DNA from: Cristatella mucedo
Lineage: Eukaryota > Bryozoa > Phylactolaemata > Cristatellidae
NCBI GenBank assembly: GCA_009760855.2
Contig: WPIO01000111.1
Coordinates: 806,001 to 870,000 of the forward strand
DNA: 64,000 nucleotides
Direction of reading: 5' to 3'
Positions 45,367 to 56,691 of the stretch are shown piece by piece; position 1 is the stretch's first letter, and every line of letters starts with the position of its first letter. The position numbers and the translations under genes are program-made. Under the pieces are notes generated by a model, which ran no database searches, had not been told where the DNA came from, and saw only the letters and a program-made list of their open reading frames with translations.

Positions 45367-45603
45367 TTACACTAAATGAAACCATGAAAAATAGCAACAT
45401 CTCCGTTGTCGCAATCTGACTGAGGTAGCGTGCTGAAGCCTCGTAGCTACCGTCAGTACAGCCGCTCGCACGCGCACCAGGGCAGTCTCTAAGACCGCTC
45501 GCCGGGCTTCGAGCTCCGCCAGCGTTTGTCGCGCGCCGCGTAAGCTGGGGCCGCCGCTTCGAGCTGCTCCTTCTGCGGCAACGCCGAATGCGCTAACGGA
45601 ATG
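45367..45603 (-). CDS. Minus-strand terminal exon candidate encoding a coiled coil
   Basis: Reading the minus strand after an acceptor-like TTCACCTTAG, the frame is open for 78 codons to a TAA at 45367-45369. It contains RQTLAELEARRAVLETAL followed by VRVRAAVLTVATRLQ, with heptad-like spacing of Leu, Val and Ala, so a coiled coil is likely. The in-frame TAG at 45604-45606 separates it from another protein-like stretch upstream in the same frame. Either the TAG belongs to an intron end or the gene is broken. No family is recognised. Confidence 0.35.
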   Translation of the reverse strand, partial: HSVSAFGVAAEGAARSGGPSLRGARQTLAELEARRAVLETALVRVRAAVLTVATRLQHATSVRLRQRRCCYFSWFHLV

Positions 45604-45606
45604 CTA

Positions 45607-45750
45607 AGGTGAATTGGAGATAGGCACCGACGCATGTTCGCCACTTTGAACCTCATTCAGCAGGTGCGTCGACTCCGTCGCTGCATCCGCCTTGTGCACC
45701 TCCTCTAGCAGTGCAGCAGCAACAGCAGCTTTTTCCGTTACCGATTTGCA
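45607..45750 (-). CDS. Minus-strand exon candidate, helical Ala/Glu-rich
   Basis: The frame is open for 48 codons between two TAG triplets: CKSVTEKAAVAAALLEEV, then HKADAATESTHLLNEV and SGEHASVPISNSP. The upstream TAG follows a pyrimidine-rich TTATTTTCTGAATAG, which fits an acceptor. The composition is clearly protein-like and helical. It shares frame with the 45367-45603 segment across a TAG. Confidence 0.33.
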
Positions 45751-46139
45751 CTATTCAGAAAATAACGTCGCGGGATGTCCTGTTTCGTAGTGACATTCTG
45801 CTAAGTGCTTTAACCGAAAGCTTTATCATCAAGCCCATCTTATCGCCTACTATGAGATATTTTGTGAAGCTCAAAGCACATTTAGAGCAACTCAGCAGTT
45901 GTGTGTACCTGTTAAGTCACTGATGAACCAAAAGGCCTCACTAAGGTCTTCTCGGAGAAGGCCGTTCATATTACGAACATGGTCAACAAGTCTTAAGGGA
46001 TTACCGTTACACTTTTACCAGATGACGATATCGGATAAGTAAACTGCTACTACAATGACGATGCCTTATTTTCAGCTTCGAAGTTTCACCAAATTCTAAC
46101 CATCTTTGACAACTGTAAAAATGAAATTAGTTTTCTTAC

Positions 46140-46266
46140 TTGCAGCTTATCCTGTGAACATCTGCTAGTGATTGTATCTATCCGTGAAGCAAGGTGATAT
46201 TTACAGCCTCTAACTTGTGGAAAAAATATTGCTACAAAGGTTCCAGTAAGCATCGACAAATGTTCG
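46140..46266 (-). CDS. Minus-strand internal exon candidate with both splice sites
   Basis: On the minus strand a good acceptor (CTTGTGGTCTTTCAG) is followed by one base and 42 open codons beginning EHLSMLTGTFVAIFF, then a strong donor, CAA|GTAAGA. The evidence is the pair of splice sites and an uninterrupted frame. The product is not recognised. Confidence 0.28.
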
Positions 46267-46837
46267 CTGAAAGACCACAAGGTCAGTAAGACTACAGCAT
46301 GCAGGTCAGATCTGAAAATGAGTGGGTATGCGTGTACGATCACATTGTGAAAATAGTATATAACAACATATTTAGGTTGCAACCAAGTCCATGCTAGATC
46401 TGTTTAAGTTACTATTGACGGTTCAACCTGCCATTTCATTATAAGAATTAATGTTGGTGCACAACTATTTAGCATCAAAATCCTGCTATCAATGTGAAAA
46501 CTTTCACTTTGCACCACTGTTTGCCGACCTTCGTGACTCTCCGACTGCGATATGTAATATTTTAGGTTCTTCAGATATTTCAGCTAATCTATGGATCTTT
46601 CTTTGGCATACATTCGAAAGTACTCCATAGTGTGGCATCATAACTTACAGCATGCTTTTTTGACACTATTCATGCAGCTGTGACCGTGACCGGGACACGT
46701 GATTCTTATAACTTTTAGATACCATCACTTAATTTGACGTCCGCTGACTAGGAAGTGAATAAAAAACGAAGAAGCTGCACAGTAAAGTGCTTTTAACAGC
46801 AGAAGCTCAATTTGTATTATGGCGTATGCACGCTCAC

Positions 46838-46858
46838 GCGGTGCTGCCGCTGCCGCTC
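46838..46858 (-). CDS. Possible 21-nt microexon
   Basis: On the minus strand a pyrimidine-rich acceptor (TTCTGGCTCTAG) is followed by 21 bases encoding ERQRQHR in the zero-phase frame, and then GTGAGC. Both sites match consensus and the charged sequence would fit the coiled-coil gene suggested by neighbouring exons. Chance pairing of splice-like sites is a real alternative. Confidence 0.2.
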
Positions 46859-47149
46859 CTAGAGCCAGAAAATAATTAACAATGATAATGAGACATTTAC
46901 ATACAGTCACGTAAAAATAAAAATATGTAAATCACTGTACATGTGCTGTATAATAAGCTCGTATATTGCCTAGTGATAGATAACTCGCCTAATGTCAGAG
47001 TGCATAGAAATACACCAAGGGCCGTCATACAGGACCCGAGGAGTGGAATGTTGGTTTAATGCAAAATCTGGTTGCTGCAAAAGTCGCTTGCATGCAATAA
47101 GAACCAGGAAATAATAATGCTATGTGATGCAATTGGCTGAGCGACTAAC

Positions 47150-47850
47150 TTTCACTGTCATGTCTGCCTACCTTCAACTGCATTACATTGCTTCAATATG
47201 GGGTTGCTTAGGCAGGAACACCATCTAAATTGATCCATGCATTTGTGACATCAGACCTCGACTTGTGCAATTCACTGCTTGCTGGCCTACCGGCAGGTGG
47301 AATTAGGCATTTACAGCTTGTGCAAAACTGCCGCTATCCTTGTCTGTCCAGAGCGTCGCTATTCCCACATAACACCACTTCTCGCCGACCTGCACTGGCT
47401 CCAGTCAAGCAGCGCATTGTCGAGGTTCTGTCATTCACTTCTAGGTCTCTACATTCTTTGGCTCGAGTCTACCTATCAGATCTACTTCCCCACTAGGCTA
47501 AGCATCGTACCACTCGCTTTTCGGAGTCTAATCGTCTATCTATACCTCGTACGAACCTCAATCCCTTTGAAGTCCGTGCTTTTAGTTCGAATGCTCCCAA
47601 AGCCGGGAACTCACTCCCGACTTGTGTCACAACATCCCCTAACTTGACCACATTTAAAAAGAAACTAAAATGCATATATTTATCACAGCATATAGTAGGT
47701 CCGCGTAATTCGTCCTTTTTGTGCTTATGCGACATCGTGCACGTTGCCACTAACCGTACTTGCATGCCAAACCGTGTGCATTTCACCCCTAACCATATTA
47801 TGTTTGTTGTTATTGAGTTATTGTTCTCTGATGGTGCTTTGAAAAAATGT
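47150..47850 (+). mobile_element. CR1-A, 5' truncated and diverged
   Basis: [19 protein letters not shown] and a block around LLADLHWL are visible with frameshifts, then YLSDLLPH and a MLPKPGTHSRL out-of-frame block. The 3' UTR (CACCCCTAACCATATTATG) and ATT tail are present. It is older than the 24 and 33 kb copies. Confidence 0.75.
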
Positions 47851-48629
47851 ACTATTATTATTGTCATTATTACTTTTTGTCGCCGGATCTCTAAAGTCAG
47901 TTCTCTTCTGCTTTTCATACTCGGGTCGATTGACACGTCCGGAGCAATTGCGAGGTTCTAGAGACTTATCTAAGCCCATTATTAGTTAAGACGGTATATC
48001 GGCGATGAAGTTTACACGGAAAAAGACACAACGGCAATGCGAAGAAAGTACTTGAAAATCCTCGGAAGTTCAGTTTCGCTGAGCTTATGCCAGGTTGGCA
48101 AAAGCCCAACGAGAAACACCTACAACAGGCAGTTGTTGGATGTTTTTTTAAGGAGGGTTCAGTGGAAAATTGGGGTGCTACATGAGCCATTTTACAACTC
48201 TGGAAATAGTATTCAAAATTTCTGAAAAAACAAGAACCGATATCCGGTTAAAGAACAGCGTTTAATTTGGCTTCACTAAAAATAATGTAACAGCCGATCG
48301 TTGATGGGCTCTACGCTCAGAACCAATAAGTCGAGAGTTGGGCTCTGCTCCTCCTCAATCGCACGATCGCTCTTGTACGTCATGGGTTGTGCTGCTAGAC
48401 ACTTGCATTCTTCCGTGGCTTCCTGATAGAATGCCATAAGGTATTTGTGTAGAATTTGTCATAATATATGCAGTTTCTGGAAGCTGCATTCGAAAAGACA
48501 GAGCAAAATAGCTATTTTATTTTACCAGGAAATCAAAGGGTGCTACTGGGTGCCCAGACCTTGTGCTCTGCCTATAGATCTATACTAGACAGCAGTTAAT
48601 TGCATACTACATAATAATGCATACAGTAC

Positions 48630-48795
48630 TCAATGAGTGCAGTGCCTTGATTAGCAAGTCCAACTACGTGCTCCAGCTGAATTAGTACACACACATAACG
48701 TGCATTTGCTTTCGCCAATGCAGTTTCCATGGCAGCGGCAGCAGCGATATATTTGTTCCTTTGCGACCAGAAAGTTTCGAGCTTGGCGTCGGAGA
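48630..48795 (-). CDS. Minus-strand exon candidate, coiled-coil-like
   Basis: A strong minus-strand acceptor (CTTACCTATTCCAATCAG) precedes SDAKLETFWSQRNKYIAA, then AAAMETALAKANARY and LIQLEHVVGLANQGTALIE. The composition is that of a charged, Ala-rich coiled coil, similar in style to the 45.4-45.75 kb segments. The 3' end is uncertain: donors GTGTGT after ARY and GTACTG near 48629 are both possible. Confidence 0.35.
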
Positions 48796-48829
48796 CTGAT
48801 TGGAATAGGTAAGAGACAGTCAATCCGCT

Positions 48830-50285
48830 GCATGGCTGCTTAACACGGCTCACGTAGGTCGAATAGCTCGAGTGCGAGTTTTTATATTTTTTATATAAAA
48901 AATAAAAAATTATAAATATATATATATATCCATATATATATAATATATAATATATATAATATATAATAATACTATAATAATATATAAATATAAATATAAA
49001 AATAGCTCTAATAGCTCGAGTGCGGTGCTCAAAAGTGGTTGCATGCATCGCTGTTACTTCAAAACAGCATTTGAAAGTAGGCCTTTGGATCGAGTGCCTT
49101 TTACACAACGGTCTACCTATGTTATGCTCCGTTAGCTGGGCTCGTAGCCCGCGTGATCATATTTGTTTAGTTCTATTAAAGAAAGGCTTTTTCTCTGGCC
49201 GCCGAGTGAAGATGTCTTGCTAGATGAAGATCTTTCTTTAGTCACCAATGCGATTTGTTCTGAGTTCAAAAATATCTGACGCCGAAGGCCTCTTCAGGCT
49301 ATTTCCAAACGGATGTGCCCGTACATGCAGCAATAGTGTGCGCAGTCACGACGACAAACCGTTTGTTTTCTAAGCATTAAGACCGTGATCGAGACGTGTC
49401 GGTCGTAGCAGGAAAAGTGTTAAGCTGCAATGCTACGGCGGCTACGGTGGCATTGCAACGGCCACGATAGCAGCCTGAACGGATACTACGAAACGACAGG
49501 ACCACCGTCTGCGAAGACTGCTAATAGATGGTTCTCCTCCTTGAGTGGAGACAGGTCTCCGATGCACACTCAAATGGTGGCGAAGGCGTAGTCTTGATTT
49601 CGTTGCACATATATGGCGAGTGACAATGATTTCCAGTGCCTGTAAGCCCAGAGAGATCAGGCCCTACCAAATGCAAATTACACTAACCTGAATCTGAACA
49701 TTCTCATTCTCAGAAGCTGCGACTCTTACTATACACAAGCCTGGCTGCGGAATTTCATGACTTAATTAAAATCATTTAGTTAATTTACTACTTATTACAC
49801 GGAAGACAGAGATGGAGCAATTCATGTCAAGCTACAGATTAATTTATAAGGAGAAGTTACGATCTCGTCACGCGGAACATCCGACGCTACTGGTATCTGA
49901 GCTGTACTAAAACATTTACTTAGCAATCTAGGACATCAGAGTAAGATCCGTTATTGACTTAAATTTGACTGTGAGCCGAACCGACTAACTTTGCTATAGC
50001 ATTTATCTGCGGCAAAGACTTTTCAAAGTTTAATCTCGTTAACAAATATTCGTTGATAAATAGTTTGGAAATCGTGGGTTTGAAACTTACTGAAGCATCT
50101 TAGGAATGAAATCCACAGTTTAAGTAAAGTGTAACCAGAATCAATGATTATATAAGATCATTAAAGAGGATTCACACTGACAAATATCTATATGAATAGT
50201 AAACTACTTTAATGAAAACCCTGTAAGCCATCATTAAACGCAAACATTTCCTTTATTTCATTGTTTCTTTTGCTGCAAAATTTTT
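48830..50285. other. AT-rich intergenic sequence
   Basis: A TATATA-rich run lies at 48890-49000. A short plus frame near 49170-49285 reads IKERLFLWPPSEDVLLDEDL, protein-like but isolated. Confidence 0.4.
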
Positions 50286-50289
50286 AATA

Positions 50290-50990
50290 ATAATAATAAT
50301 AATGTACTTTATAAGCGCCCTCAGAGAACTTAATCTCCTTCTAGGCGCTTTAAATTTGCTGCAAAGGGAAATGCTATTGAATGGTAAGAAAAAATCATGC
50401 TTGAAAAACAAACAAAATGAATAACATGGTTAGGGGTGACATGCACATGGTCAGCATGCAAATGTGGTTAGTGGCAGCATGCACAGTGTCAGCACGCATA
50501 AGCACGTAAAGGACGAATCACAGGGACCCACTAAATGCTGTCCTAAATAGGTGTGTTTTCAAGTTCTTTTTAAGTATAGTTAAATCAGGGGATGTTCTGA
50601 CGCAGGTCGGGAGAGAGTTCCAGGCTTTGGGAGCATACGAACTAAATGCACGGTCTCTAAAAGATTTAAGGTTTGTACGAGGTATTTCTAGACTGTTGGA
50701 TTCCGAAAAGCGGGTGGTACGATGCTTGGCCTGATGTGGGAGTATGTCGGAGTGATAGGCTGGAGCGAAAGAATGAAGGGACCTAAAAGTGAGCGACAAA
50801 ACCTTGAAGTCAATCCGTTGCTTGACTGGTAGCCAGTGCAAGTCGGCGAGAAGTTGTGTAATGTGACAACTGCGACACTCGCGAAAGACAAGCCTAGCTG
50901 CAGAGTTTTGCACTAGCTGCAATCGCCTGATCGCACATGCTGGTAGGCCAGTAAGCAGTGAGTTGCAGAAGTCGAGACGAGATGTCACGA
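50290..50990 (-). mobile_element. CR1-A, left part of a second split copy
   Basis: An (AAT)n tail and 3' UTR are followed by a 156-codon minus-strand ORF (50518-50988): [40 protein letters not shown] and TAFSGSL. It is interrupted at 50990 by a CR1-B fragment and resumes at 51413. Confidence 0.87.
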
Positions 50991-51412
50991 ATTCAGTTTC
51001 AGCCGGTTCGCGCCCTCAGGTTCTGTGTGGAAAATAAATTAGCTGTCCCATTCCTCCGCCTAAAGACCGTTGGCGACAGAAGCTTTAGCTCTGCAGGTCC
51101 TAGACTGTGGAACTCGCTTCCACAATTCTTACGCAACGACAACTACTCTCCCACTGCCGACTATGGCACATCTTTTTCAGCGGTCCTGAACTGCAACTTC
51201 TATGCTACTCACTACCTCAACTGCTCTCCTGACTCTGCTATGCTTCCCACTTTCTCTTTGTTGCGTGAGACGAAGTCTGTTGGCTACCGAATGCGTACCG
51301 AAAGCCGCTTAGGCTGTGAGTGCGCTATACAAAACTCTCCGGCGTAACACCCACATGGTCTTTATGACTTTGTGGAGTTACTGACGGAGATTCATTACAT
51401 TACATTACAATG
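50991..51412 (+). mobile_element. CR1-B 3' fragment nested in CR1-A
   Basis: It starts at AGTTTCAGCCGGTTCGCGCC and keeps [40 protein letters not shown] and the 3' UTR with (ACATT)n. The interrupted host reads CACGAATT on one side and AATGCATGGACC on the other, giving a short AAT overlap. Confidence 0.87.
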
Positions 51413-51660
51413 CATGGACCAACTAAGACGTGGTATCCTTATCTAAACAAGCCCGAATTTTAGCAATGTTATGAAGCTGAAAATAGGCTGATTTGACTGT
51501 GGAGCTGATATGGTCATCTAACGAGAGGTCGCTTTGGAATATGACACCTAGATTTCGAGCTGATTCGACAGGAGATATGCTGGCAGAGCCAATTTTTAGA
51601 GACAACCTTTCCAGTCTTTGAATCACACTGGGTTTGCCCATAACTAGTAAGTTAGTAAAG
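51413..51660 (-). mobile_element. CR1-A, right part of the second split copy
   Basis: Minus-strand codons include LVMGKPSVIQRLERLSLKIG, SARNLGVIFQSDLSLDDHIS and IAKIRACLDKDTTS. This is the upstream continuation of the 50290-50990 segment. Confidence 0.85.
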
Positions 51661-51718
51661 CGATTAGAAAGAGATTGAGTTCTCTGAGGGCGCTTTATCA
51701 ACTGTATTATTATTATAA
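51661..51718 (+). mobile_element. CR1-A plus-strand tail fused to the 5' end of the minus copy
   Basis: AAAGAGATTGAGTTCTCTGA and GGGCGCTTTATCAACTG with a (TAT)n tail is the family 3' terminus in the opposite orientation. It abuts the truncated end of the minus-strand copy directly. Confidence 0.7.
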
Positions 51719-51719
51719 C

Positions 51720-52620
51720 TAACAGAAATCACGTATCTTGACTATGTATAAAGTGCATGTTTTGCTGATTTTAACATGAACGGTCAACAAATTGGAACAA
51801 ACATCGATTTTTAAATTATCGTTCACAAGAAAAATGCAAAAAACAAGGTGAAACTCTCTTTACATGTTTGAGAGGCCAAGCCGTTTGATCTGGATAGTGA
51901 CTACTAGATAAAATACTTGCCTGGCTTTGAGCGCCAGTCGTGCTTGCATTATTCCTCGTTAAAACTGATTAGTTTAGCAAAGAAAGACTTCTATTTGGAG
52001 AGCAAAGTGATTCTTGTTCCTACACCGGCAGTGCAGCCATTCTCCTTGCAAATATTTTGGGCGTGCGGCATTGGAAATAGCTCACTTAGATATTAAGAGG
52101 CGGAAAGTGATTTGATGGATATTAGTGTACTCAACTCCGGCGGTAATCTCATAAAGAGCTTGAGCAGCACTCGTTGGCCGTAAGCTCGCAGATAATTCTT
52201 TCCCTACGGCGTGTGCCTGGACTGAAAACGGAAGTGCGACAACTAAAAAATATAGACCTCAGGGTAGACCTAGCCAATCTGCTTTCATACATTTTTCCTT
52301 CTACATAATTTACATAATTTCATAGTCAACATGTTTGAATATGCGTTCGAGGCCGTCTTGTCAGAAGCTGCTACGCTCGCGTTTTCTTTGACTCAGGGAT
52401 AAATCCAGCGGCGGAAGTAAATATGCAGCGAGCCCAATTTTCAGTACTAACAAAGCAGACAGGGAAAAATTTCTTGCAGCATAGTATGCTGACTATTCGT
52501 TTCAAATCTATTGCCCGTCGGCGACTTGCATTGTGACGTCAGCGGCTCAGAGCGGCATCACTTTGCTCCAACCTCGTCGAAGGCGGGCAAGCAAAGAACA
52601 GGAGCAATAGCTAAATTACA
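51720..52620. other. Upstream region of gene E
   Basis: No repeats recognised. It leads directly into gene E exon 1 and should contain its promoter, but no clear TATA or initiator stands out. Confidence 0.4.
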
Positions 52621-52621
52621 A

Positions 52622-52755
52622 ATGGCCCATTCCGAGCACGATGTAATGTTGGCCGTGACACTGATATCCATGGCAATAAATTTCATAGTATTAGTACTCG
52701 TCAGCACTCTCGTGTGCACGCGGTGGAAACCGGGGTCTGCTAAACGGATGCCGAG
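52622..52755 (+). CDS. Gene E exon 1: N-terminal transmembrane exon
   Basis: The ATG at 52622 encodes MAHSEHDV, then a hydrophobic helix at about residues 8-31 (MLAVTLISMAINFIVLVL and on), then a basic CTRWKPGSAKRMP. Donor AG|GTGAGT at 52756 interrupts the codon after base two, matching the other four members. The exon is 44 codons plus two bases, close to the length in A and to C from its internal Met. Sequence identity to the other members is low, so membership rests on architecture and phase. Confidence 0.6.
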
Positions 52756-53430
52756 GTGAGTCATTTGACCTTTTTGTACTACGCACCTCCTTTGACCTCG
52801 AGTGCTATTTCTTAGCAATTAGCGTCCTAACGCGCCATCCTCATAGAGGAGTATAAGATGTATCTTGGCCCTTGCCCGATATATGTAGCGACGGCTCTCG
52901 TGAGCTTAATGCTATGATGCAAAGCGCGAAATAAAAGACACTTGAGATTGACTTGGCTTCCAGTGGTGCGAAACACTGCCTGCTAGTCAGGGAGCGGTAG
53001 CAGAGAGATTTCGTTTTAATTCAATTAATCTTTCCCTTCGCCGTCGCTACACTAAAACTTTTTTTTATATTTTGCTTGCTGCTGCTTCTAAAAGTAGTTG
53101 GATAAAGTCATTGAAAAGGTAACATATTTTCAGTAAAAAAACAAGCGTCAATTATCTGCAGGTGGGGCGCGCAATCAGTAGATTGAGAAGCGAGCCGTTT
53201 GTAGGACCCTTTGTCTGATACTGTAGATCTCAGATCTAGCGCTGGAACCGTAGTGATAAGATTGACCAAATTAGTAGTCGCCTAAGAGGCATTCTTAAAG
53301 AAAGAAATCTCCGACCAATTCTTCTGCAATCGACTTCGAGCGAATCGTCTAGCCAAGGGTAGGTTGCGTGTGGCATCATGCTTAAGTAAGTGTGCAAAGC
53401 AGGTGAGATTTTAGGCCAGCATGAAAAAGC

Positions 53431-53755
53431 ACGTTAGACGACATTCCAGGGAGTGCCGGTTAGAAGAGATTCGAGGGAGTGCCGGTTAGAAGAGATTCGA
53501 GGGAGTACTGGTTAGAAGAGATTCCAGGGAGTACCGGTTAGAAGAGATTCCAGGGAGTACTGGTTAGAAGAGATTCCAGGGAGTACTGGTTAGAAGAGAT
53601 TCCAGGGAGTACCGGTTAGACGAGATTCCAGGGATTACTGGTTAGAAGAGATTCCAGGGAGTACCGGTTAGAAGAGATTCCAGGGAGTATAGGTTAGAAG
53701 AGATTCCAGGGAGTACTCGTTAGACGAGATTTCAGGGAGTGCCGGTTAGAAGAGC
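53431..53755. repeat. 26-bp minisatellite, about 12 copies
   Basis: The unit reads AGAGATTCCAGGGAGTAC then TGGTTAGA, with single-base variants between copies. It lies in the gene E intron. Confidence 0.93.
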
Positions 53756-54629
53756 GCCTGGTTGGCAGATGCTCGAAATAACGAACGGATTCTGCATGCA
53801 AGGCACGCTGAAGCGCATACTGGATATTGAAACGCCCACTCTGAGAAGAGGATTACTTAAACAAAATACTGGAGGTCATACGAATCATCAGTGTAGCTGG
53901 GCATGCTGCCGTGCGGACGATGGATTACTCCGAGCATCTGTAACTTTTTATGGGCTGGACTGAGAGCCAGAGATTTTTAATTCTCGACAGGAATCGAGAA
54001 AAGCTTTGTCAAGAGAGGTGCGAGTGAATATGGCTAGCCCGCCTTTCAACCGGTACGAATTTAGTTGAACCACGTTTTACATCTATAAAATGAGAGCTAC
54101 TCGTTCTATTCAAGCGATATTGGGACTGCACGTGTACGTCATTAAATTACAGCCAGTAAGCTATCGCCATAATTCTCCAGCACGTTGGAGGGTTAGCAGG
54201 CTAAATATTGCGTTCACGTTTACGCATGGAATACATCTGCCAAATGTACGGAGCACCATTATGAGTAAAAGTGTGTCTAGAGACAAACGCAAAATTGCTT
54301 CCTCGGGTGAAAAATAATAACCAAAAAGCCTGCTTAGCTTCTTAAAGTTTTCCTGATGAGATAGCATTGGATACCTGTTTTTAAGCATAATTAAATTTTT
54401 CACGACAGACGTTAGTTTCTCTTTGGGTGCCATACAAAAGTTTTGTTATCAGTATGAATGATAGTCACTCTTCTCCAGATCACGTGATCTTGGAAAATGG
54501 ATTTATACATTGGTCTCCTCTTTTGTGGTGATTTCTAGGACTTGTGCAGTTTGGCGATAGAAATTGCCCGTTTTTCTCCTGCTATGTTTAAGTAAGTGAC
54601 ATCACCATAATGTATCTATAATGCATCTC

Positions 54630-55590
54630 CTTCTGTAACTCCACAAAGTCATAAAGACCATGTGGGTGTTACGCAGGAGAGTTTCGTATAGTGCACTCAC
54701 AGCCTAAGCGGCTTTCGGTAAGCATTCGGTACTCAACAGACTTCGTTTCACGCAACAAAGAAAAAGTGGGAAGCATAGCAGAGTCAGGAGAGCAGTTGAG
54801 GTAGTGAGTAGTATGGAAGTAGCAGCTCAGGACCGCTGAAACGGATGAGCCATAGTCGGCAGTGGGAGAGTAGTTGTCGTTGCGTAAGAATTGTGGAAGC
54901 GAGTTGCACAGTCTTGGACCTGCGGAGCAAAAGCTTTTGTCGCCAACGGTCTTTAAGCGGAGGAAAGGAACAGCTAATTTATTGTCCACACAGGACCTGA
55001 GGGCGCGAACAGGCTGAAACTGATGCAGCAGTTCAGCTAGGTACGAAGGAGCCAAGCCGTGGCGGGCTTTGTGGGTCAGCGTAAGAACTTTGCTCTGTAT
55101 CCGTTGCTCAACCGGCATCCATCCTAGCTCTTTTAGCAATGGAGGCACGTGCTCAAACTGCTGGGACTTGAAGACTAGCCTTGCAGCCATATTCATAGTC
55201 CGCTGCAGTGACCTTATAACTTTCTTTGGCAGCCCAGCCAAAAGGGAATTACAATAATCAAGCCGAGACAGAACTAAAGAGCTAGTTAAATTTTTTACAA
55301 GCAACTGTGGGAAACAGCTCCTAATCTTGGATAGGGATCGGATGTGATGGCTAGCTGTAGAAGCAGACTTCTGAATGAAGCTTTTGAAATTGAGGCAACT
55401 GTCGAGAACGACACCTAAATTTCGAGCCCGTGGTGCTGGTCGCACAATAGCATCACCTATTAGAAGAGCAAAGCCTTTTAATCCAGCCACACGCTTAGGG
55501 TGTCCAATAAACAGCAGCTCGCTTTTATCATCATTTAATTTCAGGAAGTTTTCCGACACCCAGGATCGAATATCGGCAAGTCAAGAATTC
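54630..55590 (-). mobile_element. CR1-B, longest copy, 296-codon open frame
   Basis: The minus-strand ORF 54669-55559 is uninterrupted: LKLNDDKSELLFIGHPKRV, ARNLGVVLDSCLNFKSFIQ, LVLSRLDYCNSLLAGLPKKV, LKELGWMPVEQRIQSKVLTL, and GPRLCNSLPQFLRND. These are the RT thumb and C-terminal regions of CR1/L2-type ORF2. The RT palm and endonuclease are missing. It lies inside the proposed gene E intron. Loss of the usual (ACATT)n tail at 54600-54630 suggests end erosion. Confidence 0.86.
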
Positions 55591-55594
55591 AGTT

Positions 55595-56690
55595 TCTCAG
55601 TTGCCGCGGCAGATTCCGACGGTTTGAATGACAAATTGGACAGATCGTGCCGATATAAAACAAATAGCTTTGATCTCATACTTTCCTGTTTATTCACAGG
55701 ATCGTGCATATTCTTTAACTTTTTACAATCCTCTAGCTCATCTCATCTGGCCAAAGACTCTCCGAGTAATTAGAAAGCAATCAACAGTGCGAGCATTTTT
55801 ACATTAACCGGACACAATCGTGGCTCACGGGCATCTAGAATGTGGCATGGTGCGGCAGCTTAAAGAAATCCCGTGATGTGCCACATCTCACCCCCAACCT
55901 TCCAACGGACCGGGAGTCTAATATGCACTTCCGAATTTCTGGTGTGCGCTTACATCCTCATTGCAAGAAATCAGCCAAAATGTTCTATACGGGGCTTTAG
56001 TAAGTAATAGGTAGAAGCAAACAACGATAGCCTCTTTAAGTTTGCGAGGTCATTCTGCTCAGTGAATACCGAAATGCACCTCAGCACGCACGATTCCACG
56101 CTCACCACACATTCCGGATTAAACGGGATCCACGTCCGCAAAAAAGCTATTTTATGCAATATCTAGGAACTGATAAAAAGTAGGCGCGATTCCTGGCGCT
56201 CTGCCAAGGACAAGAGCTATCGCTATACCTAAGTATTGAAATGGCGATGTACTAGATCAGTCAGATGCTGACTGCTGAAATGCGATTCGTGCTTTCTGAG
56301 TTATTGTGAGGAGGAACAGGTCTACTCAGTATCCTCGGTTGTAACGAGCGCCAAGTAAAATACAGGCAAGATAATATTCGGATGCGCTCAAGTTGATTAA
56401 AATAGCACCTTCATTATTAAAATTAAACATTAGATTGTGCGTGTAAAAATGAAATAGTAGCCGCATTTTTCTTCGCGCTATTAATAAGGTTGACGAAAAC
56501 GTTCACATGCCGTATTAAAATAGAAATAACTGCTTTAATGATAATTTAAAAAGTTTAATGATGATTTAACAAAAAACGCGGTGCGCGAACATTTTCCGAA
56601 ACTTTTTAATTACTTTATAAACTTCAATTACAAGTATATTATATAAACACATAATTGTAAAAATAATAAATAATATATATATATAATTAT
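55595..56690. other. AT-rich gene E intron sequence, nothing recognised
   Basis: It becomes increasingly AT-rich towards 56690. No ORF has support. Confidence 0.45.
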
Positions 56691-56691
56691 A

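Noticed and set aside
46086-46382. 98-codon minus ORF taken as a single-exon gene
   Set aside because: Its middle is better explained as a 127-bp spliced exon, because a strong acceptor and donor lie inside the frame.
54669-55559. 296-codon minus ORF as a host gene
   Set aside because: Matches the CR1-B repeats at 20.8, 37.9, 39.7 and 51 kb and ends with that family's 3' UTR.
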